Positions 1 to 8,901 of a stretch of 64,000 nt of DNA are shown here, in pieces. The DNA is taken from NCBI GenBank assembly GCA_905236635.1, contig CAJOCJ010000003.1:1-64000 (forward strand). Direction: 5' to 3'. The position numbers were made by a program, and so were the translations under genes. The DNA is from an uncultured Bacteroidales bacterium. Lineage in GTDB: Bacteria; Bacteroidota; Bacteroidia; Bacteroidales; F082. Position 1 is the first letter of the stretch. Each line of letters opens with the position of its first letter. The notes beneath the pieces were generated by a model that did not search any database, had not been told where the DNA came from, and was given only the letters and a program-made list of their open reading frames with translations.

Positions 1-148
1 GCTAACTGTTTTGTAACTTAATGTATCCATTTAATTTTGTTAATTAATTTTATTGTGTTTTTTACACTATTTTCCTACCCAAAATTTGGGACTGCAAAAT
101 TACAAATAAATTTTATACGAAAAACATTAATTTAGGAAATATTTTTTC

Positions 149-871
149 CTATTTTGTCAACGCCTGAAAACACTCTTCAATACTGGCATCCGCACGATGC
201 ATCACATTCATTTTTATGTTCTCAATCGTGTCATTTGCAACCACGATACCTTTATTAATTATAACAATACGCGGACACATCGCCTCCACCTCCTGCATGA
301 TATGCGTCGAGAGAAGAACTGTTTTTTCTTTTCCCAATTCTGAAATCAACCCACGAATCTCAATCAATTGATTCGGATCAAGACCTGATGTGGGTTCGTC
401 GAGAATCAAAACCGAAGGGTTATGCATCATGGCCTGAGCTAAACCTACACGCTGACGGTATCCTTTCGACAAAGCACCTATCTTCTTGCGCATCTCGATG
501 GTCAGACCTGTCTTTTCAATCATCTCGTCGATGCGTTTCTTCGCCTCTGAACCTGTAATGTGATGAATTCCGGCAACAAATTCAAGATATTCGCGCACAT
601 ACATGTCGAGATAAAGCGGGTTGTGCTCCGGCAGATAGCCCACGCGTTTGCGGACCTCCATCGGGTTGTCGATGGTGTCGAAACCTTCAACCGACACTGT
701 GCCTTCCGTCTGCGGAATGAAGCAGGTTATAATCTTCATCAGCGTCGATTTTCCGGCTCCATTCGGACCTAAAAGCCCCACAATCTGGCCTTTCCCAATC
801 TCCAGATTTACATCATTCAGCGCCAGCTGCTGGTCATAGCGTTTCGTTACGTGGTTTATCTTTATTGACAT
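149..871 (-). CDS. gldA: ABC transporter ATP-binding protein, GldA-like
   Basis: Walker A GPNGAGKST, LSKGYRQRVGLAQAM signature, LDEPTSGLDPNQ. Start trimmed to MSIKINHVTKRY; the upstream residues of the ORF look like intergenic DNA. Confidence 0.8.
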   Translation of the reverse strand: MSIKINHVTKRYDQQLALNDVNLEIGKGQIVGLLGPNGAGKSTLMKIITCFIPQTEGTVSVEGFDTIDNPMEVRKRVGYLPEHNPLYLDMYVREYLEFVAGIHHITGSEAKKRIDEMIEKTGLTIEMRKKIGALSKGYRQRVGLAQAMMHNPSVLILDEPTSGLDPNQLIEIRGLISELGKEKTVLLSTHIMQEVEAMCPRIVIINKGIVVANDTIENIKMNVMHRADASIEECFQALTK

Positions 872-939
872 GTTTAAATTTTTGGATTGCAAAAATACAA
901 AATTATTTTTAAAAAACAGCTGCATATCAAAAATTGTTG

Positions 940-947
940 TATCTTTG
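940..947 (+). promoter_or_regulatory. Bacteroidota-type -7 promoter box (TATCTTTG) upstream of metK
   Basis: Matches TAnnTTTG. Predicted start lies just before the putative riboswitch. Confidence 0.6.
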
Positions 948-957
948 CGGCAAATTT

Positions 958-1005
958 CAGTGGACAGATTTGATTGATTGCAACCACAAGAAAAAATGCT
1001 AAAAC
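958..1005 (+). promoter_or_regulatory. Putative SAM-II-like riboswitch in the metK leader
   Basis: GTGG(960-963)/CCAC(984-987) stem enclosing GATTTGA...ATTGCAA, followed by AATGCTAAAA (995-1004). This matches the remembered SAM-II core (GAUUUG...UUGCA-P1'...GCUAAA). The pseudoknot helix is weak by eye. Confidence 0.5.
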
Positions 1006-1054
1006 AGTATTTCTTTTTACAATCTCAAATTATCCATATTTATTAACACTGTAG

Positions 1055-1073
1055 GGACGTATCGAATACGTCC
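1055..1073 (+). repeat. Perfect 8-bp stem hairpin GGACGTAT-CGA-ATACGTCC just upstream of metK
   Basis: Direct reading; about 15 nt before the ATG. Confidence 0.75.
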
Positions 1074-1087
1074 GGAAAAATTAAATT

Positions 1088-2377
1088 ATGGGTTATTATT
1101 TTACATCAGAATCAGTATCAGAAGGCCATCCAGATAAAGTGGCCGACCAGATTTCGGATGCCGTCCTCGACGAAATGTTGCGTCAGGACCCGGAATCAAA
1201 AGTTGCTTGCGAGACATTGGTGACCACAGGTCTCACCGTCGTGGCAGGCGAAGTTAAATCAGAAGGATACGTTGATATTCAAGACACTGTCCGTCGTGTC
1301 ATCGAGCGCATTGGCTATACAAAAGCGGAATATCAGTTCGACAGTAAGTCGTGCGGCGTAGTGTCTGCGATTCACGGTCAGTCGGGCGATATCAACCGTG
1401 GCGTGGAACGCGAAAGTGCCGAAGACCAGGGCGCCGGCGACCAGGGCATGATGTTCGGCTATGCCTGCAAGGAGACACCCGACTATATGCCGCTCACAAT
1501 AGTGCTCTCGCACATGCTTCTCATGGAGCTCGCCAAGATCCGTCGCGAAGGCAAGAAAATGAAATACCTTCGTCCTGACGCGAAATCACAGGTCACGGTG
1601 GAATACGGCAACAACTGGAAGCCGTTGCGCATCGACACTATAGTCATCTCAACACAGCACGACGAGTTCCTCGACGACGACGCTGCCATGATTAAGAAAA
1701 TCGAGCACGACGTCCGCACAATATTGCTCCCAAGAGTGAAAAAGCTTCTGCCTCAGAGAGTTAGAGACCTCTTCAATGCGGATATGAAGCTCTTCGTTAA
1801 CCCAACTGGTAAGTTCGTCATCGGCGGACCTCATGGCGATACCGGTCTCACAGGCCGTAAGATTATCGTTGATACCTACGGCGGTCGCGGCGCACATGGT
1901 GGCGGAGCGTTCTCTGGCAAAGACTCGTCAAAGGTTGACCGCTCGGCAGCATATGCAGCACGTCATATCGCGAAAAACATAGTGGCAGCTGGCGTTTGCG
2001 ACGAGGCTCTCGTGCAGATAGCCTACGCCATCGGCGTGGCAAAACCTGTCGGTTTCTATGTCAACACCTACGGCACTGCTCACGTGAAAGACGCCAACGG
2101 CAAGAAGATGAACGATGCTGAAATCGCTGAAAAGATTAAGAAATTGTTCGACCTTCGTCCGTATGCCATCGTGAAACGTTTCGGACTGAAGAACCCTATC
2201 TTTGAGCCTACAGCATCGTACGGTCATTTCGGCCGCGACTACTACACCGCCAAGGTCGAGGTTATGTACAAAGACAAGGACACCTTCACCGAAGACGGCA
2301 AAAACTACAAAAACGTCGAATTCTTCGCCTGGGAGAAGCTCGATATGGTTGAAAAGATTCAGAAAGCCTTTAATTAA
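1088..2377 (+). CDS. metK: S-adenosylmethionine synthetase
   Basis: Full-length 429 aa; [30 protein letters not shown] and [19 protein letters not shown] motifs. Confidence 0.97.
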   Translation: MGYYFTSESVSEGHPDKVADQISDAVLDEMLRQDPESKVACETLVTTGLTVVAGEVKSEGYVDIQDTVRRVIERIGYTKAEYQFDSKSCGVVSAIHGQSGDINRGVERESAEDQGAGDQGMMFGYACKETPDYMPLTIVLSHMLLMELAKIRREGKKMKYLRPDAKSQVTVEYGNNWKPLRIDTIVISTQHDEFLDDDAAMIKKIEHDVRTILLPRVKKLLPQRVRDLFNADMKLFVNPTGKFVIGGPHGDTGLTGRKIIVDTYGGRGAHGGGAFSGKDSSKVDRSAAYAARHIAKNIVAAGVCDEALVQIAYAIGVAKPVGFYVNTYGTAHVKDANGKKMNDAEIAEKIKKLFDLRPYAIVKRFGLKNPIFEPTASYGHFGRDYYTAKVEVMYKDKDTFTEDGKNYKNVEFFAWEKLDMVEKIQKAFN

Positions 2378-2380
2378 TCC

Positions 2381-2468
2381 GTCATTTCGACCGACCGTAG
2401 GGAGTGGAGAAATCTCATTTAATTTGTTTGAGATTTCTCCATTTTGCTTTGCTAAAGTTGAAATGACA
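2381..2468 (+). repeat. Palindromic interspersed repeat (GTCATTTCGA ... GAGAAATCTC/GAGATTTCTC ... TTGAAATGAC)
   Basis: Terminal inverted arms GTCATTTCGA/TTGAAATGAC and an internal AGAAATCTC/GAGATTTCT inverted pair. Related copies at 8058-8139 and 19091-19130. Confidence 0.8.
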
Positions 2469-2535
2469 TTTTTTTCAAAAAAATTACCAATATTTAATAA
2501 TTATTAGTAATTTTGCATCGAAAAATATAAATGAT

Positions 2536-2838
2536 ATGAAAACTACATCTGTTGCATTAGGCAGTTATTTTGATGAATTTATTAGTTCTACCATTCAAAC
2601 AGGCAGGTATAACAACGCTAGTGAGGTGGTTAGAGCAGGTCTTCGTCTTCTAGAGGAGAGAGAACAGAAGGTGGCGCAACTGAAAAACGCCATCCACGAA
2701 GGACTTGAAAGTGGCCGGAATGATGATTTCGACCCAGAAACCAATTTGAAACAACTGAAAACCAAACATTATGAAAAAGTATCATCTCACAAACAAAGCA
2801 ATCGAAGATCTCAACGAGATATGGATTTACACGGTTGA
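2536..2838 (+). CDS. ParD-family type II antitoxin
   Basis: LGSYFDEFISSTIQTGRYNNASEVVRAGLRLLEEREQK is a typical ParD ribbon-helix-helix sequence. Confidence 0.85.
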   Translation: MKTTSVALGSYFDEFISSTIQTGRYNNASEVVRAGLRLLEEREQKVAQLKNAIHEGLESGRNDDFDPETNLKQLKTKHYEKVSSHKQSNRRSQRDMDLHG

Positions 2839-2872
2839 GAAATGGTCTGAAACGCAGGCTATTTCAGCGTGA
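2771..2872 (+). pseudogene. Truncated ParE-family toxin remnant
   Basis: Overlapping frame MKKYHLTNKAIEDLNEIWIYTVEKWSETQAISA* matches only the N-terminus of ParE/RelE toxins. It stops at 33 aa where it meets the mutS2 3' end. Confidence 0.75.
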
Positions 2873-5270
2873 TGCGGGTGATTCCGGCGCCGCCTGTTTC
2901 AAGGCTTGCGTCATTAAATGATTGGACGCATGACTGCTTGCTCAGGTATTCTCTTATGAGTTTGCGCAAGATGCCGTTGCCTTTGCCGTGAAGAATGCTT
3001 ACTTCTTTGATACTCAATAGTGTGGCCTCGTCGAGGTATTTCGCCACGTTGTCGATGGCCTCGTCGCCACGCTGACCGCGGACATCAAGAGTGAGGTTGA
3101 AATGCTGCGCCTTCTCGTTGATATCGTTCATGATGCTTTTGTGCAGATACGACGGGTTGTTGGCGGCTTTCTTCGCCTGAGTCTTGCTCATCTTTTTAAG
3201 CTTGTTGGCAGTAGTGCGCAGCCTGACATCTCCAAACTGCACCATGACATCGTTGCCGGATATCGACAATAGCTCTCCGACGACCTCTAACTCAGTGATA
3301 CACACGGTGTCGCCAACTTTGAGTTCTTGATTTGTGACTTCTTCTTTCTCTTCTGCTTTCTGCTTCTTTGAGAGTTCTGCCGCTTCTTTCACGAGTTCGT
3401 CTTTCATCTCCTTGAGTTCCTCGCGAAGCTCCTTGGTGCGGTTCTTATCTGCTTTCGTCTCCTTGATCTCACGGATGGTGTTCTCAATCTTTGCGTTAGC
3501 CCTGTCGATGAGTGCCTGCGCTTCTTTGTTGGCGTCTTTCATCAGCTGGTTCTTGCGTTTCTCGATGTCGGCAAGATGGCCTTTGTATTTTGTGACGACC
3601 TCGTCAAGCAGTTGGTCAGCCACTTTTAGTTCATATTCCTTCTTTTTAATCTCTTTTTTCTCGATTTCGAGTTGTTGCAGTTGTTTGTCGAAGTCGAGAT
3701 GCTCACGGCCTGATATCTCTGCCGCATTGTCGAGTATTTCCTGAGGAAAACCTATCTTTTTCGCTATCTCGAAGGCGAACGACGAGCCTGGCTTGCCAAT
3801 CATCATCACGTAGAGCGGCTGCAGGTAGCGTGTGTCGAACAACATCGCGCCGTTGACGATGCCAATATGGTTGTCGGCCAGCAACTTGAGGTTAGCATAG
3901 TGCGTTGTGACCACTCCGAACGACTTCTTCTCATTCATTTTCAACAAGATAGCCTCTGCGATTGCGCCTCCAAGTTGTGGTTCTGTGCCGGTGCCGAACT
4001 CGTCGATGAGGAACAGTGACCGCTCGTTTCCGTTTTCGATGAGCGCCTTCATGTTGATAAGATGCGAACTGTATGTAGAGAGGTCGTTTTCGAGCGACTG
4101 CTCATCGCCGATGTCGATAAACATATCGTGAAACACGCCACATTTCGAGTCCACCTTGACAGGAATGGCCAATCCGCATTGAAGCATGTATTGTAGCAAT
4201 CCTATCGTCTTGAGGCATACCGACTTACCGCCTGCGTTAGGACCTGAAATCACAAGTATTCTGTTGTTGTTGCCCAACTTCAAATCTAACGGCGTAATCT
4301 TTTTTCCTTGCCCTTTTAATTTCTCTTCTAACAATGGATGCCGTGCCTCTATCCAGTCGAACATCGGTTCGTCGATGACTTCCGGGATAACGCAGCCGTA
4401 TTCGTGGCTCAAAAGTGCCTTCGCCCTGATGAAATCGAGCAATCCGAGGAGTCGCCATGCCATGATAAGACTTGGGATTTCTGGCCTCAGAATCTTCGTG
4501 AAAGCCAGCAAAATCTTGTTGATTTCGCGTCTCTCAGCATATTCCAGTTCCTTGATTTCGTTGTTGGTCTCAAAAATCTCGGCCGGTTCGATATATACCG
4601 TCTGTCCTGTTGCCGACTCGTCATGGATGAAGCCTCGCAGCTCGCGTTTGTCGGCTGCACGCACAGGAATCACTGGTCTTCCGTCGCGTATGGTCATCTC
4701 GGCAGTGCTGTCGGTCCAACCTGCGTTCTTTGCCTCGACAAGAATCTTGTGCATACGATGGTCGATGGAACTCTGTTTTCGCCTTATGTCTCTACGTATC
4801 TCAGCAAGTTCAGCGGAAGCGTTGTCGGGAATCTCGCCCTTGTCGTCGATGAGACGGTTTATCTCTGTAAAAATGTGATTATCAATGGAGATGCCTTCTG
4901 CCAATGCCTTCAGATAAGGCACCTTTTCAGACGATTCCGAACTGAAGAACTTGAAAATATACGACAATGCCAATAGGGTGGGCTTCAGTGCAAACATGCT
5001 TTCGAGGCTGATGACGGTGCCGTCGATGGCGAGATGATGGAACTCCTCGCGCAAATCGTTGTAATCCCTCACCGGGAAAGGCACTCCGTCCTGTAACAGT
5101 GTCTCAAAGTCCTGAATAAGGCGCATATAAGTGCGGATCTCATCGACATCGGTGCTAAAACCCATCTTGCCGATGAACTCTTTTCCCATCTCGCTGATAC
5201 ACAGTGCGTTGAGGCGTTCTCTCACAGCCTTGAAGCCAATCTTATTTTCAAATTCCGACGGATAAATCAT
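2859..5270 (-). CDS. mutS2: Endonuclease MutS2
   Basis: MutS ATPase GPNAGGKSVCLKTIGL, DEFGTGTEPQLGGAIAE, C-terminal Smr domain (LDVRGQRGDEA...HGKGNGILR). Confidence 0.95.
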   Translation of the reverse strand: MIYPSEFENKIGFKAVRERLNALCISEMGKEFIGKMGFSTDVDEIRTYMRLIQDFETLLQDGVPFPVRDYNDLREEFHHLAIDGTVISLESMFALKPTLLALSYIFKFFSSESSEKVPYLKALAEGISIDNHIFTEINRLIDDKGEIPDNASAELAEIRRDIRRKQSSIDHRMHKILVEAKNAGWTDSTAEMTIRDGRPVIPVRAADKRELRGFIHDESATGQTVYIEPAEIFETNNEIKELEYAERREINKILLAFTKILRPEIPSLIMAWRLLGLLDFIRAKALLSHEYGCVIPEVIDEPMFDWIEARHPLLEEKLKGQGKKITPLDLKLGNNNRILVISGPNAGGKSVCLKTIGLLQYMLQCGLAIPVKVDSKCGVFHDMFIDIGDEQSLENDLSTYSSHLINMKALIENGNERSLFLIDEFGTGTEPQLGGAIAEAILLKMNEKKSFGVVTTHYANLKLLADNHIGIVNGAMLFDTRYLQPLYVMMIGKPGSSFAFEIAKKIGFPQEILDNAAEISGREHLDFDKQLQQLEIEKKEIKKKEYELKVADQLLDEVVTKYKGHLADIEKRKNQLMKDANKEAQALIDRANAKIENTIREIKETKADKNRTKELREELKEMKDELVKEAAELSKKQKAEEKEEVTNQELKVGDTVCITELEVVGELLSISGNDVMVQFGDVRLRTTANKLKKMSKTQAKKAANNPSYLHKSIMNDINEKAQHFNLTLDVRGQRGDEAIDNVAKYLDEATLLSIKEVSILHGKGNGILRKLIREYLSKQSCVQSFNDASLETGGAGITRITLK

Positions 5271-5416
5271 TCAACTTAGATTTGAGCTGCAAAATTAGTA
5301 AATTAGTTAATAGATAAGAGTTAAAAGTTAAAAGAGTTTGAATATATTTCTTTTAACTTTAATCTTTTAACTTTCAACTTTTAACAAAAATCATTATCTT
5401 TGCGAAAAATTACGTC

Positions 5417-6184
5417 ATGATACGATTTGAACTTTGTGCTAACGGATATGAGTCATTGCTTAACGGCGTCGATGGCGGCGCCGACTGCGCCGAGCTCTGC
5501 GAGGCGCTTGAAGTCGGCGGACTGACGCCATCATTGGGAACATTAAAACGTTGCACTCAAATAATGCAATGTGTGGATGAGATAGATAGCGGTTCCCCAC
5601 GCCGTATTCCTGTTCGAGTGCTAGTCCGCTGTCGGCCAGGCAATTACATATACAACGACGACGAGGTCGCCATTATGTGCGAAGACATCAAGACGATAAA
5701 GAATCTCGGCTACGAAGGCGTGGTCATCGGGGTACTGAACGCTGAGGGCGACCTCGACGTCCCTGCCATCAAAAAGATGATGGCGTCAGGCGATGGAATG
5801 AAATTCACATTCCATCGCGCCATCGACGCCTGTAACAACCCTATCGATGCGATGGAGACGCTGATAAACCTTGGTTTCGACAAAGTGCTTACAAGTGGCT
5901 GCAAACCAACGGCTTACGAAGGCATTGATATGATTCGTGAGTTTCAGACTCTGTTCGGCGACCGCATCAACATCATGGCAGGCGGCGGAATCAACGAAAG
6001 CAACGTCGAACGTATCATCACCGCAACCGGAATTTGCAATGTTCATGCCTCATTGACATCGGAAGTCGCTGATAATCATAGCGATTTATATCCCAACGAT
6101 ATTGATAATACTGGCGCTTCGATGACATATAAAGTTTCAAATTTAATAAGGATAACGGAATTTGTTGACGTCATTAATATATAA
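5417..6184 (+). CDS. cutC: Copper homeostasis protein CutC family
   Basis: ELCANGYESLLNGVDGGADCAELCEAL, VRCRPGNYIYNDDE, FHRAIDACNNP, LTSGC, MAGGGI. Confidence 0.93.
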   Translation: MIRFELCANGYESLLNGVDGGADCAELCEALEVGGLTPSLGTLKRCTQIMQCVDEIDSGSPRRIPVRVLVRCRPGNYIYNDDEVAIMCEDIKTIKNLGYEGVVIGVLNAEGDLDVPAIKKMMASGDGMKFTFHRAIDACNNPIDAMETLINLGFDKVLTSGCKPTAYEGIDMIREFQTLFGDRINIMAGGGINESNVERIITATGICNVHASLTSEVADNHSDLYPNDIDNTGASMTYKVSNLIRITEFVDVINI

Positions 6185-6227
6185 GTCTGGTTCGCTTTTC
6201 GCCAGGTTGTCTTTGGTGCGGTGGCCC

Positions 6228-6301
6228 GCGCCATACTGCGGCGGCCGAGCATTGTATGGCGCTTGACTTTTTGGTTACTTTTTTGTCAAGAAAAAAGTAA
6301 C
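6228..6301 (+). repeat. GC-rich double-hairpin repeat element
   Basis: GCGCCATAC(6228-6236)/GTATGGCGC(6254-6262), then GTTACTTTTTT/AAAAAAGTAAC (6274-6301). Composition differs from the flanking AT-rich DNA. Confidence 0.65.
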
Positions 6302-6331
6302 AAGAAATAATTAAGAGAAAAGGAATAAAAA

Positions 6332-8896
6332 ATGAGAATATATAAACTAATAATTATTTGTTTGTTTGTTGCGTCTTGCCAAAGCAAAAATCATGAGGTT
6401 TCACAGTCTCTGAACGAGAATTGGAACCTCAAAACCGATACCTTATCCATTGATTTACAAGTAGATATCCCATCTGTAATCCAATCCGATCTGTACGAAA
6501 ACGGTCTCATCCCGCATCCGTATCTTGGCAAGGTGGAGCAGGACCTCCAATGGATTCCGCAACGCGAATGGGATTATTTTTTGAGATTTGATGTCGATAA
6601 AAATGTCTTTGAAAAAGATAATATCGAATTGATTTTCAATGGTTTGGACACCTATGCCGACGTCTGGCTCAACGGCGAGAAGATACTTCATTCCGACAAT
6701 ATGTTTGTCAAATATCAGAAAGAGGTGAAAAATCTTCTGAAAAAGCATGACAACGAGTTGAAAGTGCATTTCTATCCTTTTGATAAACAATGTGATAATC
6801 TCATCGAAACCTATCGCCTCCGTTTTCCGGAAAAATATGCCGTGATGCGCAAATGCGGCTACCAAAACGGCTGGGACTGGGCACCAAGATATCTAAATAT
6901 CGGCATCTGGAAAGACGTAGAACTACTCGGATGGAACGATTTTAAAGTCGAAAATGTCTCCATCCTTACCGAGAACCTTATCGGAAACGATGCCGAAATG
7001 TCAGCAAACATTAGACTTTCCACCGATAATCCTCGCGATTTGAGATTTGTTGTTTCAAAAGATGGCAACAAACTGGCAGAACAAGCAGTCTCTATAAACG
7101 GCAAAACACATGTCAAGATTCCATTCGTGGTTGAAAATGCAGACCTCTGGTGGCCCAACGGGATTTGGGAGCATACCATGACAGATTTTGTGGTCGAGTT
7201 TTTTGAAAATAACGAACTCATAGATTCTCAAAAAGTTAGGACTGGAATTCGAAAAATCGAACTCATTGAAGAGCCCGACAGCATCGGAAGTGCCATGTAT
7301 TTCAAGGCAAACGGCCGAAAAGTCTATATCAAGGGCGCCAACTATATCCCAGAGGAGATGATAGAGACTTGGATGTCTAAGGACAAGACCGTCAAACTAT
7401 TAGCTGAATGTGAGGCTGCACATTTCAACATGCTCCGGGTGTGGGGCGGCGGCATCTATCCTCCCGATTATTTTTACGACATCTGCGACAGTCTCGGCAT
7501 TATGGTATGGCAGGATTTCATGTTTGCCGGCACTACGTATCCATATTCCGACGAGTTTTTGAATAACGTCAAAGAGGAAGCAATCCAGCAAGTGATTCAT
7601 TATCAGAACCATCCGTCGCTGGCACTGTGGTGCGGCAACAACGAGGTGAGCGAGGGTTACGTCAACTGGGGCTGGCAGCAGTCGATGGGCTGGACCGACG
7701 AAGACTACGCCGAGATGAAACATGGCATGGACACTCTGTTTGTGGATATCTTCTCGCAAGTGGTTGAAAATGAAGATGGTACCCGTGACTATTGGCCGAG
7801 CTCGCCGAAAAACGGTTGGGGCAAAGCAGAAAGCCTCACCGAAGGTGACGTCCATTATTGGGGCGTGTGGTGGGGCGAGCTGCCATACGAGGCTTACCTC
7901 GAGAAAGTGGGCCGTTTCAATAGCGAATTCGGCTATCAGGCATATCCGGATCTGTCAACACTGCTTGCCATCTCGCCCGACCTGGACGACGATGTGATCC
8001 AAGCACATCAGAAACACAACAGGGGAGAGGCGCTGATACAGAAACATATTGGCCGTTACGTCATTTCGACTGAAGCGAAGCGTAATGGAAAAATCTCAAA
8101 TGAATCAGATGAGATTTCTCGACAAGCTCGAAATGACGTGTACTGGAGTCAATTATCCCAAGCCTATGGCATCGGCCTTGCCATAGAAGCCCAGCGCGCC
8201 GCAAAACCTCGCTCCATGGGCACACTCTACTGGCAACTGAACGACGCTTGGCCTGTAATCTCTTGGTCATCAATAGATTACTATGGAAATAAGAAGGCGT
8301 TGCATTGGAAACTCAAGGAACTCTACGACGATATATTAATAGGTGCTATCCCAACCACCGACGGCAACTTCACCGTTTACGCCAACAGCGACTATTTCGA
8401 GCCTGTCGACGCCACCTTGGAGCTCAACGTTTGCGATTTTGACGGAAATGTCTTGAAATCTTATTCCGAAAAGGTGTTTATTCCGGAAAACGGCTGCATA
8501 CATCTGCCACTCGACGTGAACGATTTTGTTAAAGAATTTGACAAAACTTCAATTTATATCAAGATGCAACTTCTTGATAATCAAGATAATTCTGTATATG
8601 CCGAGAGGCTTCAATATCTCGTTTATCCGAAAGATTTGAAACTCAAACCCATTGATTTACAGCCAGTTATAGAAGTGAATAAACTTGGTTATGGAGCCAT
8701 AACATTCAATTCCACCACCTTGGTAAAAGACGTTTATTTGGAGTTTCCAGAAAACACGAAAATCTCTGAACTATCCGACAATTTCTTCGACATTGAACCG
8801 AACAAGCCTAAATATGTGACATTTAAAATGGATTATAACAAAAATGCGAGCCCCATAATACCAGAAATTAAAGTATTGACACTCAATAATATATAG
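6332..8896 (+). CDS. Glycoside hydrolase family 2 beta-mannosidase-like lipoprotein (contains in-frame repeat insertion)
   Basis: Lipobox LFVASCQS; GH2 motifs LRVWGGGIYPPDYFYDICDSLGIMVWQDFMFA, WCGNNEVSEG, NSEFGYQ. Confidence 0.88.
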   Translation: MRIYKLIIICLFVASCQSKNHEVSQSLNENWNLKTDTLSIDLQVDIPSVIQSDLYENGLIPHPYLGKVEQDLQWIPQREWDYFLRFDVDKNVFEKDNIELIFNGLDTYADVWLNGEKILHSDNMFVKYQKEVKNLLKKHDNELKVHFYPFDKQCDNLIETYRLRFPEKYAVMRKCGYQNGWDWAPRYLNIGIWKDVELLGWNDFKVENVSILTENLIGNDAEMSANIRLSTDNPRDLRFVVSKDGNKLAEQAVSINGKTHVKIPFVVENADLWWPNGIWEHTMTDFVVEFFENNELIDSQKVRTGIRKIELIEEPDSIGSAMYFKANGRKVYIKGANYIPEEMIETWMSKDKTVKLLAECEAAHFNMLRVWGGGIYPPDYFYDICDSLGIMVWQDFMFAGTTYPYSDEFLNNVKEEAIQQVIHYQNHPSLALWCGNNEVSEGYVNWGWQQSMGWTDEDYAEMKHGMDTLFVDIFSQVVENEDGTRDYWPSSPKNGWGKAESLTEGDVHYWGVWWGELPYEAYLEKVGRFNSEFGYQAYPDLSTLLAISPDLDDDVIQAHQKHNRGEALIQKHIGRYVISTEAKRNGKISNESDEISRQARNDVYWSQLSQAYGIGLAIEAQRAAKPRSMGTLYWQLNDAWPVISWSSIDYYGNKKALHWKLKELYDDILIGAIPTTDGNFTVYANSDYFEPVDATLELNVCDFDGNVLKSYSEKVFIPENGCIHLPLDVNDFVKEFDKTSIYIKMQLLDNQDNSVYAERLQYLVYPKDLKLKPIDLQPVIEVNKLGYGAITFNSTTLVKDVYLEFPENTKISELSDNFFDIEPNKPKYVTFKMDYNKNASPIIPEIKVLTLNNI
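8058..8139 (+). repeat. Palindromic interspersed repeat inserted in frame within the GH2 gene
   Basis: ACGTCATTTCGA(8058-8069)/TCGAAATGACGT(8128-8139) perfect terminal inverted repeat. Encodes about VISTEAKRNGKISNESDEISRQARND. Confidence 0.88.
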
Positions 8897-8901
8897 TAGA
8901 A

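Noticed and set aside
2536-2872. Functional ParDE toxin-antitoxin module
   Set aside because: The toxin frame is truncated after about 30 aa; only the antitoxin is intact.
4186-4976. 230-aa and 212-aa plus-strand ORFs opposite mutS2
   Set aside because: Antisense to a convincing MutS2 reading frame, mutually overlapping, no motifs.
5300-5390. AT-rich AACTTTTAAC-type direct and inverted repeats (also near 40780-40820, 50740-50780 and 53755-53785)
   Set aside because: Low-complexity heptad-like intergenic sequence common in AT-rich Bacteroidota spacers; not supported as a specific element.
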